DNA of 57,665 bases from positions 1-57,665 of the forward strand of contig CAKSDP010000012.1 of assembly GCA_934446065.1 (NCBI GenBank), written 5' to 3'. A program made the position numbers and the translations under genes. Positions 35,721 to 44,812 of this stretch are shown piece after piece (position 1 is the first letter of the stretch; each line of letters opens with the position of its first letter). The stretch is from an uncultured Eubacteriales bacterium. GTDB lineage: Bacteria; Bacillota; Clostridia; Oscillospirales; CAG-272. The notes under the pieces were generated by a model. The model did not search any database. It was not told the origin of the DNA and saw nothing but the letters and a program-made list of their open reading frames with translations.

Positions 35721-36289
35721 TTTTGTTCTCCTTTCTGAAAGATGGTAATTATCATTAAGGCGATTACGGAAGCCCCTGAAAAGAACACCGTATTGCCTAA
35801 TGGGCGGTAAATAAGGCTCAGCGCAGCGCCTGCCGAACAGAGAGCAGTGAAAAACAGGTGAGACAGACGCCGCAGTCTTAGCTTGTCCTCGGGTGTGAGC
35901 GGTTTGTTCGGATTCTCGACCGGTGCGAGCGTGTATATCACTGCGTTGCCGATGAGAGTCAGCAGAAGATATATGTACCATGCGACGTCTGCATACCTTG
36001 CTGCAAGCATGACCGAAAGGTACACGGCGATCGTTATGATCTTGCACCGGAGATACGTTTTAGCGTGATAGCCGCCGGTGAATCTTCTCAGCGCGATGAA
36101 CACTGCGAGGTGCGCGAGCGTGGCAGGTATCATTCCCGCGATGATCCCGATTATCAGTATGATGCCGGTCGTCACGATGAACGAGAGCACAAGCTCGGCG
36201 CCGTAGACGTAGATGTCGAAGTATTCTTCCTCGATGATCTTATGTCTGCAAAGGTAATTGCTGAACGATCGCGCTAATACGTGTTCCAT
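35717..36289 (-). CDS. agrB: AgrB-type pheromone-processing membrane protease
   Basis: I choose the ATG at 36289, six bases after AAAGG; one at 36295 is too close to that site. The 190-residue protein has five or six membrane segments and the AgrB catalytic motif RRFTGGYHAKTYLRC, with His75 and Cys82. AgrB removes the AgrD tail and links the peptide into a ring through an enzyme thioester. The gene overlaps agrD by four bases. 36290-36568 holds no gene, only the terminator of the GGDEF gene. Confidence 0.93.
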   Translation of the reverse strand: MEHVLARSFSNYLCRHKIIEEEYFDIYVYGAELVLSFIVTTGIILIIGIIAGMIPATLAHLAVFIALRRFTGGYHAKTYLRCKIITIAVYLSVMLAARYADVAWYIYLLLTLIGNAVIYTLAPVENPNKPLTPEDKLRLRRLSHLFFTALCSAGAALSLIYRPLGNTVFFSGASVIALMIITIFQKGEQK

Positions 36290-36514
36290 ATCCATCCTTT
36301 CGTTTGTCGTTGTTTCTGTTTGCCTTTGATGGTTATATTATACCGCTTTTCCCACAAGATGGATAATGTTGGGATAACTAACATGGTTTTAGGGATATGT
36401 GTAGGAAAATCGCCCATTTTTGAATAAAATTCTCCGAATCATGTCGCAGCGAGGGACAAAAAAGTCAAAGCCGGAGCGGCAAAATTGTCGTCTCAGTTCG
36501 GCGGAAAACGAAAA

Positions 36515-36549
36515 AAGCCGCAGGCGGGACTGACCCGCGCCTGCGGCTT
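36515..36549 (-). terminator. terminator of the GGDEF gene
   Basis: AAGCCGCAGGCG and CGCCTGCGGCTT form a 12-base-pair stem; on the minus strand it is followed by TTTTTTCG. Confidence 0.85.
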
Positions 36550-36568
36550 GCGATATTAAAACTTCGGA

Positions 36569-37903
36569 TCAGACAAATCTCGATCCGTTTTTGCCGTGCT
36601 CCTTGACGAAATAGAGCGCTTTATCGGCGTCAACAAAAATCCCGTCGTTTGAGCGCGTTCCGTCGGAAAAAGCGATCCCGAAGCTCATCGTGACCTTCGG
36701 CAGATCGTCCGATGCATTGGCAAGCGCCTGTCTGAGCAGGGCGAGCTTCTCCTCGGCGACACTGCGGAGCTTCTCCGGCATATTTACCATAATCACGGCA
36801 AACTCGTCTCCGCCGATGCGGAAGATGTAGTCCGTACTGCGGAACGTGTTCTTGAGGCAGTTTGCGACCATGCGCAGAACGTCGTCGCCGACAGCGTGAC
36901 CGTAGGTGTCGTTCACCGACTTGAACACATCTATATCTGCGAGGACGAGGGCATACGGCGTATCGCCCTGCTTATAGAGACTGAGGATCTTGTCAAACGA
37001 GCCTTTGTTGAGCAGATCGGTCAGCGCGTCGTGCTCGGCTTCGTGGCGGATGAGCTTCTGCGCCTCGCGGTTCTCCTCGAAAACGGTGTTGTACGTTTCG
37101 GCGAGCGACTGCAATTCCGCAGCTCCGATCACCGGCACGGTCTCGTCCTGCTTTATGCTCTCGTTGTAGCTGAGGAGCGGCGTGACGATCAGCTTCCGCA
37201 CGATAACGCTGTCAACGATGAGGAAGATGACAAGCACTGCGAGCGAGAGCTGCAAAAGAATATAGAGAAGCGTGAACAGCCTCTCGCTCGAGGTCTGCTC
37301 GTTTTTCGTGCTCTCGATGAGCCCGTCCATACAGTGATCCACGCTACCCGTGATCTTATCCTTCGAATTCTGATAGACGCTGTCGCTGACGTAGGCGCGC
37401 GCCCTCTCCAGCTTTTCGGAAGCGGAAAGTGCGCTGTCGTCAGCCGTAAGTGCGATATCCGCGACCTCCGTCGGCATACGGTAAGGATCAAATCCGAGTG
37501 CCTCGCACTCGAGCCGCATTGCGTAGATCTCGCGCTCCATGAGCGTCACGGAATCCTACAATGCCTCCTCGAGATCGGAGATGATATCGGTGTCGGAGAA
37601 ATACTCCTTCAGTTCCTCGACGGCTCTGTCGCGGCTTCTCTCGACATTCGCCTCGTTAAAATAGGCGTTCATGTACTCCTCTTTTCCGGTCAGGACAAAA
37701 AGGCGCACCTGATCGGTGAGAATATTGGAGCCGTTTTTGAGCTTCTGAGCAGAGCTCTCGCATCGGATATAGCGGTCTGTTGCCTCGCGCATTCCGTGGA
37801 ATACGCGGATGCCCGTCACCGCGAGCGCGATGAACAGGACCGACAGCACCCCTGCAATAATCATACTTCCCGTGCTGAAACGTTTGATATGGATTTTTTG
37901 CAT
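36569..37903 (-). pseudogene. membrane-bound GGDEF protein interrupted by an amber codon
   Basis: The frame from the ATG at 37903 gives a membrane anchor (STGSMIIAGVLSVLFIALAV) and a helical sensor for 115 residues ending DLEEAL. TAG at 37558-37556 follows, and the same frame continues DSVTLMEREIYAMRL through a second membrane segment (LLYILLQLSLAVLVIFLIV) to an intact GGDEF domain (ADIDVFKSVNDTYGHAVGDD, RIGGDEFAV). Full length would be 444 residues. Without the stop this would be a diguanylate cyclase with a four-helix sensor between two membrane segments. CAG to TAG is the simplest change. A GTG at 37549 could restart translation. Confidence 0.85.
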
Positions 37904-38220
37904 ATGAAATCTCCGTTTTTTGCTGTTTTAATGCAAATTAGCGGGAAGGACATTGGGGGCTGTTCTTCTCACGGCCGCCGAAGCGGTCATATCGGTTGCA
38001 GATATTGTCGAACCGTTTTCTATAATTATAGTTTTCGGCGCCCGATTTGTCAAGTATTTCGACGCGCTCAAAATGCGGAATAATTAAATTATAGGTGCAG
38101 TATTCTTTGCATTTTTGCGATTATATGGTATAATATACACAGTAAAATTAGCGACGGTCTCGGCGGAATGATCGTGCAAGCACGTCATTCCTTTAACGGC
38201 TATTATTAAATTGTTAAGAG
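37904..38220. other. gap with a promoter, no gene seen
   Basis: This stretch holds no convincing gene. TTGCAT (38107-38112) and TATAAT (38129-38134), 16 bases apart, form a promoter for the small gene at 38227. Confidence 0.5.
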
Positions 38221-38226
38221 GTGATT

Positions 38227-38478
38227 TTGCCGGTGCATTTTCTCCACGATAGAAAAAAATTCATGCGTATTCTAAGACGCATACTTATCATCGCACTTGC
38301 AGTTTATGCCGTTTTGTCCGCATCTCACGGAATATACAGAGGTTTTGGCGATTTGAATTACAATCTGTTCATTTACAGAGTTGACGACAATTTCAGAAAA
38401 TACAAAAAAGAGTTCGAGTCTCTCCTTCTCCGCCAAACAGACTATACAAAGACTACCCACAAAGTAGTGAATGTGTAG
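38227..38478 (+). CDS. small single-pass membrane protein, unknown
   Basis: AGAGGTGA at 38216-38223 fits starts at TTG 38227 or GTG 38233. The product of about 80 residues is basic at the N-terminus (HDRKKFMRILRR), has one membrane segment (ILIIALAVYAVLSAS) and a polar tail. I do not recognise it. It has its own promoter, and CAGACTATAC/GTGTAGTCTG at its end forms a terminator hairpin with TTTTTC. It lies in the AT-rich patch and may be foreign. Confidence 0.45.
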   Translation: MPVHFLHDRKKFMRILRRILIIALAVYAVLSASHGIYRGFGDLNYNLFIYRVDDNFRKYKKEFESLLLRQTDYTKTTHKVVNV

Positions 38479-38549
38479 TCTGTTTTTCTTTTGTTTTCAG
38501 GCGTTTCAGCGATTTTTATATACTCTTTTCATACTCTTTTGTTCGTCAA

Positions 38550-38627
38550 AAAGTTGGTCAGAAATTGTATGTGATGAACATTTGACCAACTTTATACGGT
38601 ACAATGTTGGTCAAAAGTTGGTCAGAA
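38550..38627. repeat. cluster of GTTGGTCA repeats, direct and inverted
   Basis: AAAGTTGGTCAGAA occurs at 38550-38563 and again at 38614-38627; GTTGGTCAAA at 38606-38615 is a third direct copy, and TTTGACCAAC at 38581-38590 is its perfect inverse. Four copies within 80 bases look like a protein-binding array, for example recombinase arm sites or an operator. The rest of 38479-38841 holds a terminator and no convincing gene. Confidence 0.7.
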
Positions 38628-38651
38628 TATTATCCAAATATGCCCCCCACA

Positions 38652-38683
38652 AAAAAGGCGCCGGAATAATCCGACGCCTTTTT
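38652..38683. terminator. bidirectional intrinsic terminator
   Basis: AAAAAGGCGCCGG and CCGACGCCTTTTT form a stem with one mismatch and loop AATAAT, flanked by A- and T-runs. Confidence 0.8.
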
Positions 38684-38841
38684 ACTTACTTTATGCCGAG
38701 ATCCAGCTGTCGTGCATCCGCCCGAGTTGAGCCTGTCTCCGCCTGCACAGTATGCCTTGTTTTCATCAAGAGCCAACAATCCGAAAGCGCACCATATATT
38801 TGGTAGTTTCACGAGGCATATAGAAAATGTTTTCGCACAAA

Positions 38842-40666
38842 TCACTGCCTTTTTATATTAATCAATCTCATTCGATTAATTACTGCCATGAGTTCCTGTT
38901 TCCGCGGAAGATCGAGGAAACGTTCGCAGGTCGTGAAATATGACGACCAAACAGTGTCCAGTCCTTCACTGTCTATGCCGTTGTCTCCAATCTTTTGATA
39001 GAGCTTATCAATCTCCGCAGGAAGATTAACTTCGTGGCTTTTGTTTGATATTTCCAGATATCTTAACATAAATCCAAGTGCGTCAAGCTGTGCGGTGGTG
39101 ATGATATCGTGGAGTCCGCGAACGTCGATTTTCTCGTCACCAATCATGATAATACCCATGTCAGATACTTCTAACTTTTCGCTTCCGCTTCCATCAGGAT
39201 ATGATGAAAAGTGTTCGGAATAAAGCTTTCTTTGCTGTTCCCATTCTGTTTCCGGAGGCAGATCTTGCGTTATCCCGTAATTTCGGCAGATCCTTTTTGA
39301 TTCCTCCGTTACATCGTGAATCAGGTAGTCGTCCATCATGTAGATTTTATCAGCGACGGAGAGATATTCTCCACTTCCGCCGATAACGAGAATTGTCGAT
39401 ACAGCCTGCGTTTTGCAAAGCTCACCCGCACGGTCGGTAAATGGCGTAATCGGTTCTTTTTTTATCAGTTCCTTCATCATACGGTCACGTATCATAAAGT
39501 TTGTTGCACTTCTGTCTTCATCGATCAGGAGAAGCTTAGCCCCACAGTCCACAGCTTCCATGATGTTTGCTGCCTGTGAGATTGATCCCGATGCGTGATC
39601 CGTTGAGAAATCTGACGTATCCCCCGCTGGGAATCCATTTGATAAACGGAGCGATGTTGACGTGCTTTACGCTTCTTCCGTCCTCGGCAGATACAGTAAC
39701 GGCGCTGTTATCAGTTATACAAAGTTCACGTCCGTCGTTGGCGGTGTGATTGTATATTCCAGCGGAAATTGCATCAAGCAGGGTGGACTTTCCGGAATAT
39801 CCGCCGCCGGTGATAACTGTTACTCCCTTTTTGATTCCCATTCCGCGTACACCGCAGACCTCGATTTCATCGTCGGGTGTTGATTTGAACGGTATAGCGT
39901 CAGTCATCGGAAGATCGGTTCCTTTTGCTCTCGGCAGAATACTTCCATTGGCGATAAACGTGCAGTAATCGCTGGTTTTCAGCCAGTTACGGATAGCAAT
40001 TTGTTTTTCAGCCAGTTCCATAGATGTTTCAAGAGATGTTGGATCAAATTCCAAGATGAATCGGCCGACAGCATCCGGGAGATCGTGGCAGAGCATCCGA
40101 ATCGTCTTGCGAAGTTTTCGTTTCGGGAGCTGTACCTGCATTCGTATGCACAGGCACATTTTCGGAAAACGTGTTACGCCATCGTTTAAAAGAATAACAC
40201 TGTTTTTGTTTAAATATTCGTAATCCCGCTGCGGACATAACGCAAAGTATGCCGTATTTCGGTCAAGCACTTCGCCACCCAGATGATAAAGATAATACTT
40301 TCCGTTTTCATTGTCGGGACGACTTCGGTTATATAGTTCGGCGTTAAGTTCATCGATATACGGGGCAAATTTTCGCAGGCAGTGATCAGCTGCCGCTGTC
40401 ATCAAAGCGTTAAATCGGGACGTATCGACTATTCCTAAACGTTCCAACGGGATATTGCATACAATGGTCGGCTTATCCTGCGCTAATTTGTGTGTTCCCG
40501 TTATTTTGGACCCGATATCACCATTATAGTATATGGGGTCTGAACATTTTTCGGGTTGAGCCCACGGTCGTTCGGGATCAACGACAAGAACTTCAGCGTT
40601 GTACATTTCCGAATAGGTTGTTGTGTTGTTTTCCATTGACAGCAAAAAAAATTTAAGCCTTTTCAA
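38842..40666 (-). pseudogene. ABC_ATPase (PF09818-like) gene with a single frameshift
   Basis: From a TTG at 40666, nine bases after AAAGGTGAT, the frame gives about 350 residues of a predicted ATPase with GGEVLDRNTAYFA and Walker A GGGYSGKST. After IPSGGYVRF it should read STDHASGSISQAANIMEAVD, but that text is in another frame, which continues GAKLLLIDEDRSATNFMIRD (Walker B) to 38842. One surplus T in the TTT at 39610-39608 explains the shift. Repaired length is about 607 residues, near the family size. The role of the family is unknown. An extended -10 (TGATATAAT, near 40691-40696) lies upstream. Confidence 0.85.
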
Positions 40667-40992
40667 ATTTATATATCACCTTTATAAATAATTATATCAG
40701 TGTACTCAATAAATACTTGTAATACACTTGGTTTGGTAAATATCTATTGTGTACAAAGCTTTTCTACAATATATCACATTTTTTGTACTATGTAAATACT
40801 TATCACAAAATTCAGCACAATCGCGCTGTACAGTACTGACAAGAAAAATTCATGCATTAAGACGCGATCGCATTTTTAGTAACACAAAATACACAATAGA
40901 ACGCAGTAAGTCTTGCAATTTATATGATAATACGCACCCTCGAATCATTTGATCCGGTCACAGCATAAACGTTGCACCCCTGTTCTCCTCGC
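40667..40992. other. AT-rich gap, no gene seen
   Basis: This stretch is clearly richer in A+T than its surroundings. It holds the minus-strand promoter of the frameshifted ATPase gene and no reading frame that I can support. Confidence 0.5.
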
Positions 40993-41054
40993 TTGACACG
41001 CGCGTGGTTTGCTGATATAATGCTGTATGATATACATCGGTGAATGTACATCAT
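40993..41054 (+). promoter_or_regulatory. TetR-gene promoter with operator-like inverted repeat
   Basis: TTGACA (40993-40998) and an extended TGATATAAT (-10 at 41016-41021) are at 17-base spacing. At the expected start site lies ATGATATACAT-CGGTGA-ATGTACATCAT (41027-41054), an inverted repeat with one mismatch in 11 positions. Its place suggests autorepression by the TetR protein. Confidence 0.7.
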
Positions 41055-41077
41055 GCGATTTGACAGGAGGGTTGATT

Positions 41078-41701
41078 ATGGCGCCGAAAAACAAGTTCAC
41101 GAAAGACGAGATGGTATCTGCGGCACTGCAGATCGTGCGGGACGGCGGGATCGGACGGCTCACGGCACGCGCGATAGCCGACAGGCTCGGAATATCGACT
41201 CAGCCGGTATTCACCTGCTTTGCGACGATGGACGCGGTAAAGGATGAAGTGCGCATTGCCGCCGAAGGTATATTTGACGAATACTCGGTCAAGGGACTTC
41301 GCGAAAAAGTTCCGTTTTTCGGATACGGGATGCAGTACATACGGTTTGCAAAGGATGAACCGGAGCTGTATCGTCTGCTGTTTCTCTCGCCTGCGCCCGG
41401 TGGAGAAAGCGGAGCCATGGAGGAGATGCGCCGCGCTCAGGCGACGGTCCGTCCTTCCCTTATAAATATCTACGAAATAAGTGAGGCTGACGCCGACAGA
41501 TATTTCCGTGATCTGTGGCTCGTTGTACACGGGATCGCGACGCTGATCGTGACGGGTGGATGCCCGTACACCGAGAAGGAGATCGGGCAGATCCTGACCG
41601 GATTCAGCCTGAGCCTGTGCCGGAGCATCAAAGATATCCCCGGCTTCACGGAGGGGGCTTTCGACCGCGATGCCGAATTTTCAAAACTGATCCGCAGATA
41701 A
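41078..41701 (+). CDS. TetR-family transcriptional regulator
   Basis: The ATG at 41078 follows AGGAGG. The 207-residue protein has the TetR helix-turn-helix at about 10-55 (MVSAALQIVRDGGIGRLTARAIADRLGISTQPVF). TQPVF replaces the usual TPSLYRHF ending, and the rest is the ligand-binding/dimer domain (TetR_C of the WHG type: LWLVVHGIATLIVTG). It probably represses itself through the inverted repeat at 41027 and may control the GH3 gene that follows on the same strand. Confidence 0.88.
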   Translation: MAPKNKFTKDEMVSAALQIVRDGGIGRLTARAIADRLGISTQPVFTCFATMDAVKDEVRIAAEGIFDEYSVKGLREKVPFFGYGMQYIRFAKDEPELYRLLFLSPAPGGESGAMEEMRRAQATVRPSLINIYEISEADADRYFRDLWLVVHGIATLIVTGGCPYTEKEIGQILTGFSLSLCRSIKDIPGFTEGAFDRDAEFSKLIRR

Positions 41702-41782
41702 CGCGGGCGGCGCACTGTCGGGTCTGCACGTGTCATCTCGGGTCATATACGTTATAATCGCCGTCGGATATGGCGTTTTCTA

Positions 41783-41811
41783 TTGACAACCGCTTTGCGG
41801 TCAAATATAAT
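41783..41811 (+). promoter_or_regulatory. consensus promoter of the GH3 gene
   Basis: TTGACA (41783-41788) and TATAAT (41806-41811) match the consensus at 17-base spacing. The spacer carries CCGC-TTT-GCGG inside a partial repeat of TTGAC/GTCAA, a possible regulator site. Confidence 0.8.
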
Positions 41812-41870
41812 TATTATGATAGCGGCTGCCCGTCGGGTCATGCCGCAAAACTTTCACAAAGGACAGAGTA

Positions 41871-44018
41871 ATGGATCAGAATATTGAAAAAAGAATAAAT
41901 GATATGCTCGCCGAGATGACCGTAAAGGAAAAGATCGGTCAGCTCAATCAGGAGTCATGTGCAGCCGAAGATCTTGATGAGCTTCTCGCGCGCTGCGCCG
42001 CAGGCGAGATCGGATCGTTCATGACGTCGGGCGGCACATATGCCTACGACAGCGATGTATCCGTAAGACTTCGCGAGCTTATGAACAAGGTACAGAAGGC
42101 TGCCGTTGAGGACAGCCGCATGGGTATTCCGATAATCTGCGCAAGAGACGTAATTCACGGGCATCACACGATGTATCCCGATCCGCTTGCGATGGCGGCA
42201 TCGTTCTCGCCCGAGCTTGTTGAGCAGTCCTATCGCTGCATCGCAAAAGAAGCGGCAAACGACGGTCTTCACTGGAGCTTCTCTCCCATGATCGATATGT
42301 CGCACGATCCCCGTTGGGGCAGATGCGTTGAGGGTCCGGGTGAGGACCCGTACCTCGGATCGGCTATGGCTGCGGCGGCAGTTCGCGGCTTCCAGGGCGA
42401 CGATCTTTCAAGGCGCGACGGTATCGCGGCTTGCGCCAAGCACTACGTCGGTTACGGCGCCGTAACCGCAGGCAGAGACTATCAGAACGCAGAGATCTCC
42501 GATCAGACTCTCCGCAACTACTACCTGCCCGCATTCCGCGCGGCAGTTGATGCAGGCTGCTGCACAGTCATGAACGCGTTCGTTGACATTGCGGGCGAGC
42601 CTGTCGCATCGAGCCACTATCTTCTGACCGACATTCTTCGCGGCGAGATGGGATTTGACGGTTTCGTCATCAGTGACGACCACGCGATCGAGCAGCTCGT
42701 GCGCCACGGTGTTGCCGAGGATGATGCCGAGGCAGGCGAGATGGCGATCACGGCAGGACTTGACATGGATATGCGCGACGGAGTATACAAGAATCATCTT
42801 GAGGAGCTTGTCGAGAGCGGCAGAGTTCCGATGGAGGTTCTCGACGAAGCGGTTCGCCGCGTACTCCGCATAAAGTTCCGTCTCGGTCTGTTCGATCATC
42901 CCTACGTTGAGTGCGTACCGGTCGACTACGACGAGCACAGCCGCGTTGCACGCGCGATCGCCGACGAGACTATCGTTCTGCTCAAGAACAACGGCGTGCT
43001 CCCGCTCGACAAGAAGTCCGGCGTATGCATCGTCGGCTCCATGATGAACGACACCGATCTGTCGCTCGGCTGCTGGGCAATGGACTACGCACGCCACAGA
43101 ATAAAGAGCTTCCGCGACGCTATGCACGACGGTTATCCCGACACGCCGATCGCGGACATCGGCGGTACATACCCCGACGTCATGTTCGCATTCGCTCCGA
43201 GCGATGTTGAGACCATGCTTGTCGTGATCGGACAAAGCCCGTATATGTCCGGTGAGAACGCGAACGTTGCCGATCTCGAGCTTCCCGAGAATCAGAAGGA
43301 TCTCATTCTCCGCGCGAAGAAGACAGGCAAGAAGGTGGTCGGTGTCGTGTTCTCCGGCAGACCCCTTGCGCTTGAGTCCGTCGAGATGTATTTCGACGCG
43401 ATCATCTGGGGATGGCACAACGGCACCGAGGGAATGCCTGCAATGGCTGCGGCTCTGTTCGGCGACGTCAACCCGTCCGGCAAGCTGCCGATCACGTTCC
43501 CGCGTGTCACAGGTCAGGAGCCGATCTACTACAACCAGACCACCTCGTGCCGCAACAACGAGGGCTACTACGGCGGTCCGCACATCAGAAACTACCGCAA
43601 CTGCGAGGACACGCCTCTCTACCCGTTCGGCTACGGTCTGTCGTACACCACGTTCGAGTATTCCGCAGCTTCGGCTGTACGCGAGAAGATCTCGCTCTCC
43701 GAGATCGAGAACGGCGACGAGTTTGAGATCAAGGTTCGCGTAAAGAACACGGGCGATGTTGCCGGCAAGGAGACAACGCAGTGCTACATTCACGACTGCG
43801 TCGCAAAGATCACCCGTCCGATCCGCGAGCTGAAGGGCTTCGTGAAGGAGTCCTATGCGCCGGGTGAGGAGCGCGAGCTTACGTTCCGTCTCGGTTACAA
43901 GGAGCTCGGATACTGGGGCACCGACAAGAAGTACATCGTCGAGCCGGGCAAATTCATCGTATTCGTCGGTACGTCGTGCCTGACCGACAACACTCTGACG
44001 ATCGAGATCACGAAATAA
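41871..44018 (+). CDS. glycoside hydrolase family 3 beta-glucosidase-type enzyme
   Basis: The 715-residue protein has the GH3 barrel with KHYVGYG (190-196) and the nucleophile motif GFVISDD (Asp269). An alpha/beta sandwich with ENQKDLILRAKKTGKKVV follows, and then a C-terminal fibronectin-III-like domain (GYGLSYTTFEYS onward). There is no signal peptide, so it is probably cytoplasmic and splits imported oligosaccharides. The specificity (glucoside or xyloside) cannot be read. A perfect promoter precedes it, the TetR gene lies upstream, and a terminator follows. Confidence 0.93.
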   Translation: MDQNIEKRINDMLAEMTVKEKIGQLNQESCAAEDLDELLARCAAGEIGSFMTSGGTYAYDSDVSVRLRELMNKVQKAAVEDSRMGIPIICARDVIHGHHTMYPDPLAMAASFSPELVEQSYRCIAKEAANDGLHWSFSPMIDMSHDPRWGRCVEGPGEDPYLGSAMAAAAVRGFQGDDLSRRDGIAACAKHYVGYGAVTAGRDYQNAEISDQTLRNYYLPAFRAAVDAGCCTVMNAFVDIAGEPVASSHYLLTDILRGEMGFDGFVISDDHAIEQLVRHGVAEDDAEAGEMAITAGLDMDMRDGVYKNHLEELVESGRVPMEVLDEAVRRVLRIKFRLGLFDHPYVECVPVDYDEHSRVARAIADETIVLLKNNGVLPLDKKSGVCIVGSMMNDTDLSLGCWAMDYARHRIKSFRDAMHDGYPDTPIADIGGTYPDVMFAFAPSDVETMLVVIGQSPYMSGENANVADLELPENQKDLILRAKKTGKKVVGVVFSGRPLALESVEMYFDAIIWGWHNGTEGMPAMAAALFGDVNPSGKLPITFPRVTGQEPIYYNQTTSCRNNEGYYGGPHIRNYRNCEDTPLYPFGYGLSYTTFEYSAASAVREKISLSEIENGDEFEIKVRVKNTGDVAGKETTQCYIHDCVAKITRPIRELKGFVKESYAPGEERELTFRLGYKELGYWGTDKKYIVEPGKFIVFVGTSCLTDNTLTIEITK

Positions 44019-44040
44019 AAGCTTCACTTTTGAGCCGTGC

Positions 44041-44076
44041 AGGTCGCAGGCACACACCTGCGGCCTGAGCTTTTTC
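44041..44076 (+). terminator. terminator after the GH3 gene
   Basis: CAGGTCGCAGG (44041-44051) and CCTGCGGCCTG (44058-44068) form a stem with one mismatch, followed by CTTTTT. Confidence 0.8.
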
Positions 44077-44114
44077 GAAATTGCTCACGTGAGCCAAAAA
44101 TTATCGCAAAAGTA

Positions 44115-44143
44115 TTGCAAAAACCGCAAATGTGCAGTATAAT
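44115..44143 (+). promoter_or_regulatory. promoter of efp
   Basis: TTGCAA (44115-44120) and TATAAT (44138-44143) are 17 bases apart. Confidence 0.75.
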
Positions 44144-44170
44144 AAAGTGAAAATGTATGCACGAATAAGA

Positions 44171-44213
44171 AAGGAGTTTCCTGCAAGAACTTTGCAGGAA
44201 TACATGAATCATG
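44171..44213 (+). promoter_or_regulatory. hairpin between Shine-Dalgarno and start codon of efp
   Basis: AAGGAG lies at 44171-44176, but the only usable start is the ATG at 44211, since TGA stands two codons upstream in frame. Between them TTCCTGCAA (44178-44186) and TTGCAGGAA (44192-44200) form a perfect nine-pair hairpin. Folding would bring AAGGAG to a normal distance from the ATG, and it hides the weaker AGGA inside the stem. Confidence 0.65.
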
Positions 44214-44768
44214 GTTATTGCAGGATCTTTCAAGAACGGTGTCACGTTTGACATGGACGGTTCCGTAATGCAGGTCATCGAGTTCCAGCACGTTAAACCC
44301 GGCAAGGGCGCGGCTTTCGTCCGCACCAAGCTTCGCAACGTTATCACCGGTGCTGTTATCGAGACAACGTTCAACCCCACAGATAAGTTCCAGGATGCGC
44401 GCATCGACAGACGCGAGATGCAGTATCTTTACAACGACGGCGACCTCTACTACTTCATGGACATGGAGACCTACGAGCAGCTCCCGCTGAATGCGGACAA
44501 GCTCTCCGACAGCTTCAAGTTCGTTAAGGAAGAGATGATGTGCCGCGTCAACTCCTACAACGGAAACGTATTCTCCGTTGAGCCCCCGATGTTCGTTGAG
44601 CTTGAGGTGACCGACACCGAGCCCGGCATCCGCGGCGATACCGCTACCGGTGCTACCAAGAACGCGACCCTCGAGACAGGCGCCGTTGTTCGCGTACCGC
44701 TCTTCATCAACTCCGGCGAGGTAGTAAGAGTTGATACCCGTACCGGCGAGTACCTCGAGAGAGCATAA
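44211..44768 (+). CDS. efp: elongation factor P
   Basis: The 185-residue protein is full length and shows the EF-P pattern: MVIAGSFKNGVTFDMDGSV, then VIEFQHVKPGKGAAFVRTK with Lys32 at the tip of the loop that reaches the peptidyl-transferase centre, and the C-terminal GDTATGATKNATLETGA. EF-P relieves ribosomes stalled at proline runs. Enzymes that modify the Lys are not in the window. The unusual leader before its start is listed separately. Confidence 0.97.
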   Translation: MVIAGSFKNGVTFDMDGSVMQVIEFQHVKPGKGAAFVRTKLRNVITGAVIETTFNPTDKFQDARIDRREMQYLYNDGDLYYFMDMETYEQLPLNADKLSDSFKFVKEEMMCRVNSYNGNVFSVEPPMFVELEVTDTEPGIRGDTATGATKNATLETGAVVRVPLFINSGEVVRVDTRTGEYLERA

Positions 44769-44812
44769 ACAGATACCGTACTCACCACCTCATATAAAGA
44801 AAGGATAATACC

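Noticed and set aside
38686..38840. Possible C-terminal coding fragment on the minus strand (reads ...TGSTRADARQLDLGIK and stop)
   Set aside because: The text looks protein-like, but the frame has no start, no ribosome site and no family that I recognise; two overlapping frames look equally plausible.
42408..44057. A 549-codon open frame antisense to the GH3 gene
   Set aside because: It is the mirror of a well-supported GH3 enzyme, is rich in residues expected from reading that gene backwards, and has no domain or ribosome site. Long antisense frames also occur opposite hydG (30319-31467) and a glycosyltransferase (4544-5500) for the same reason.
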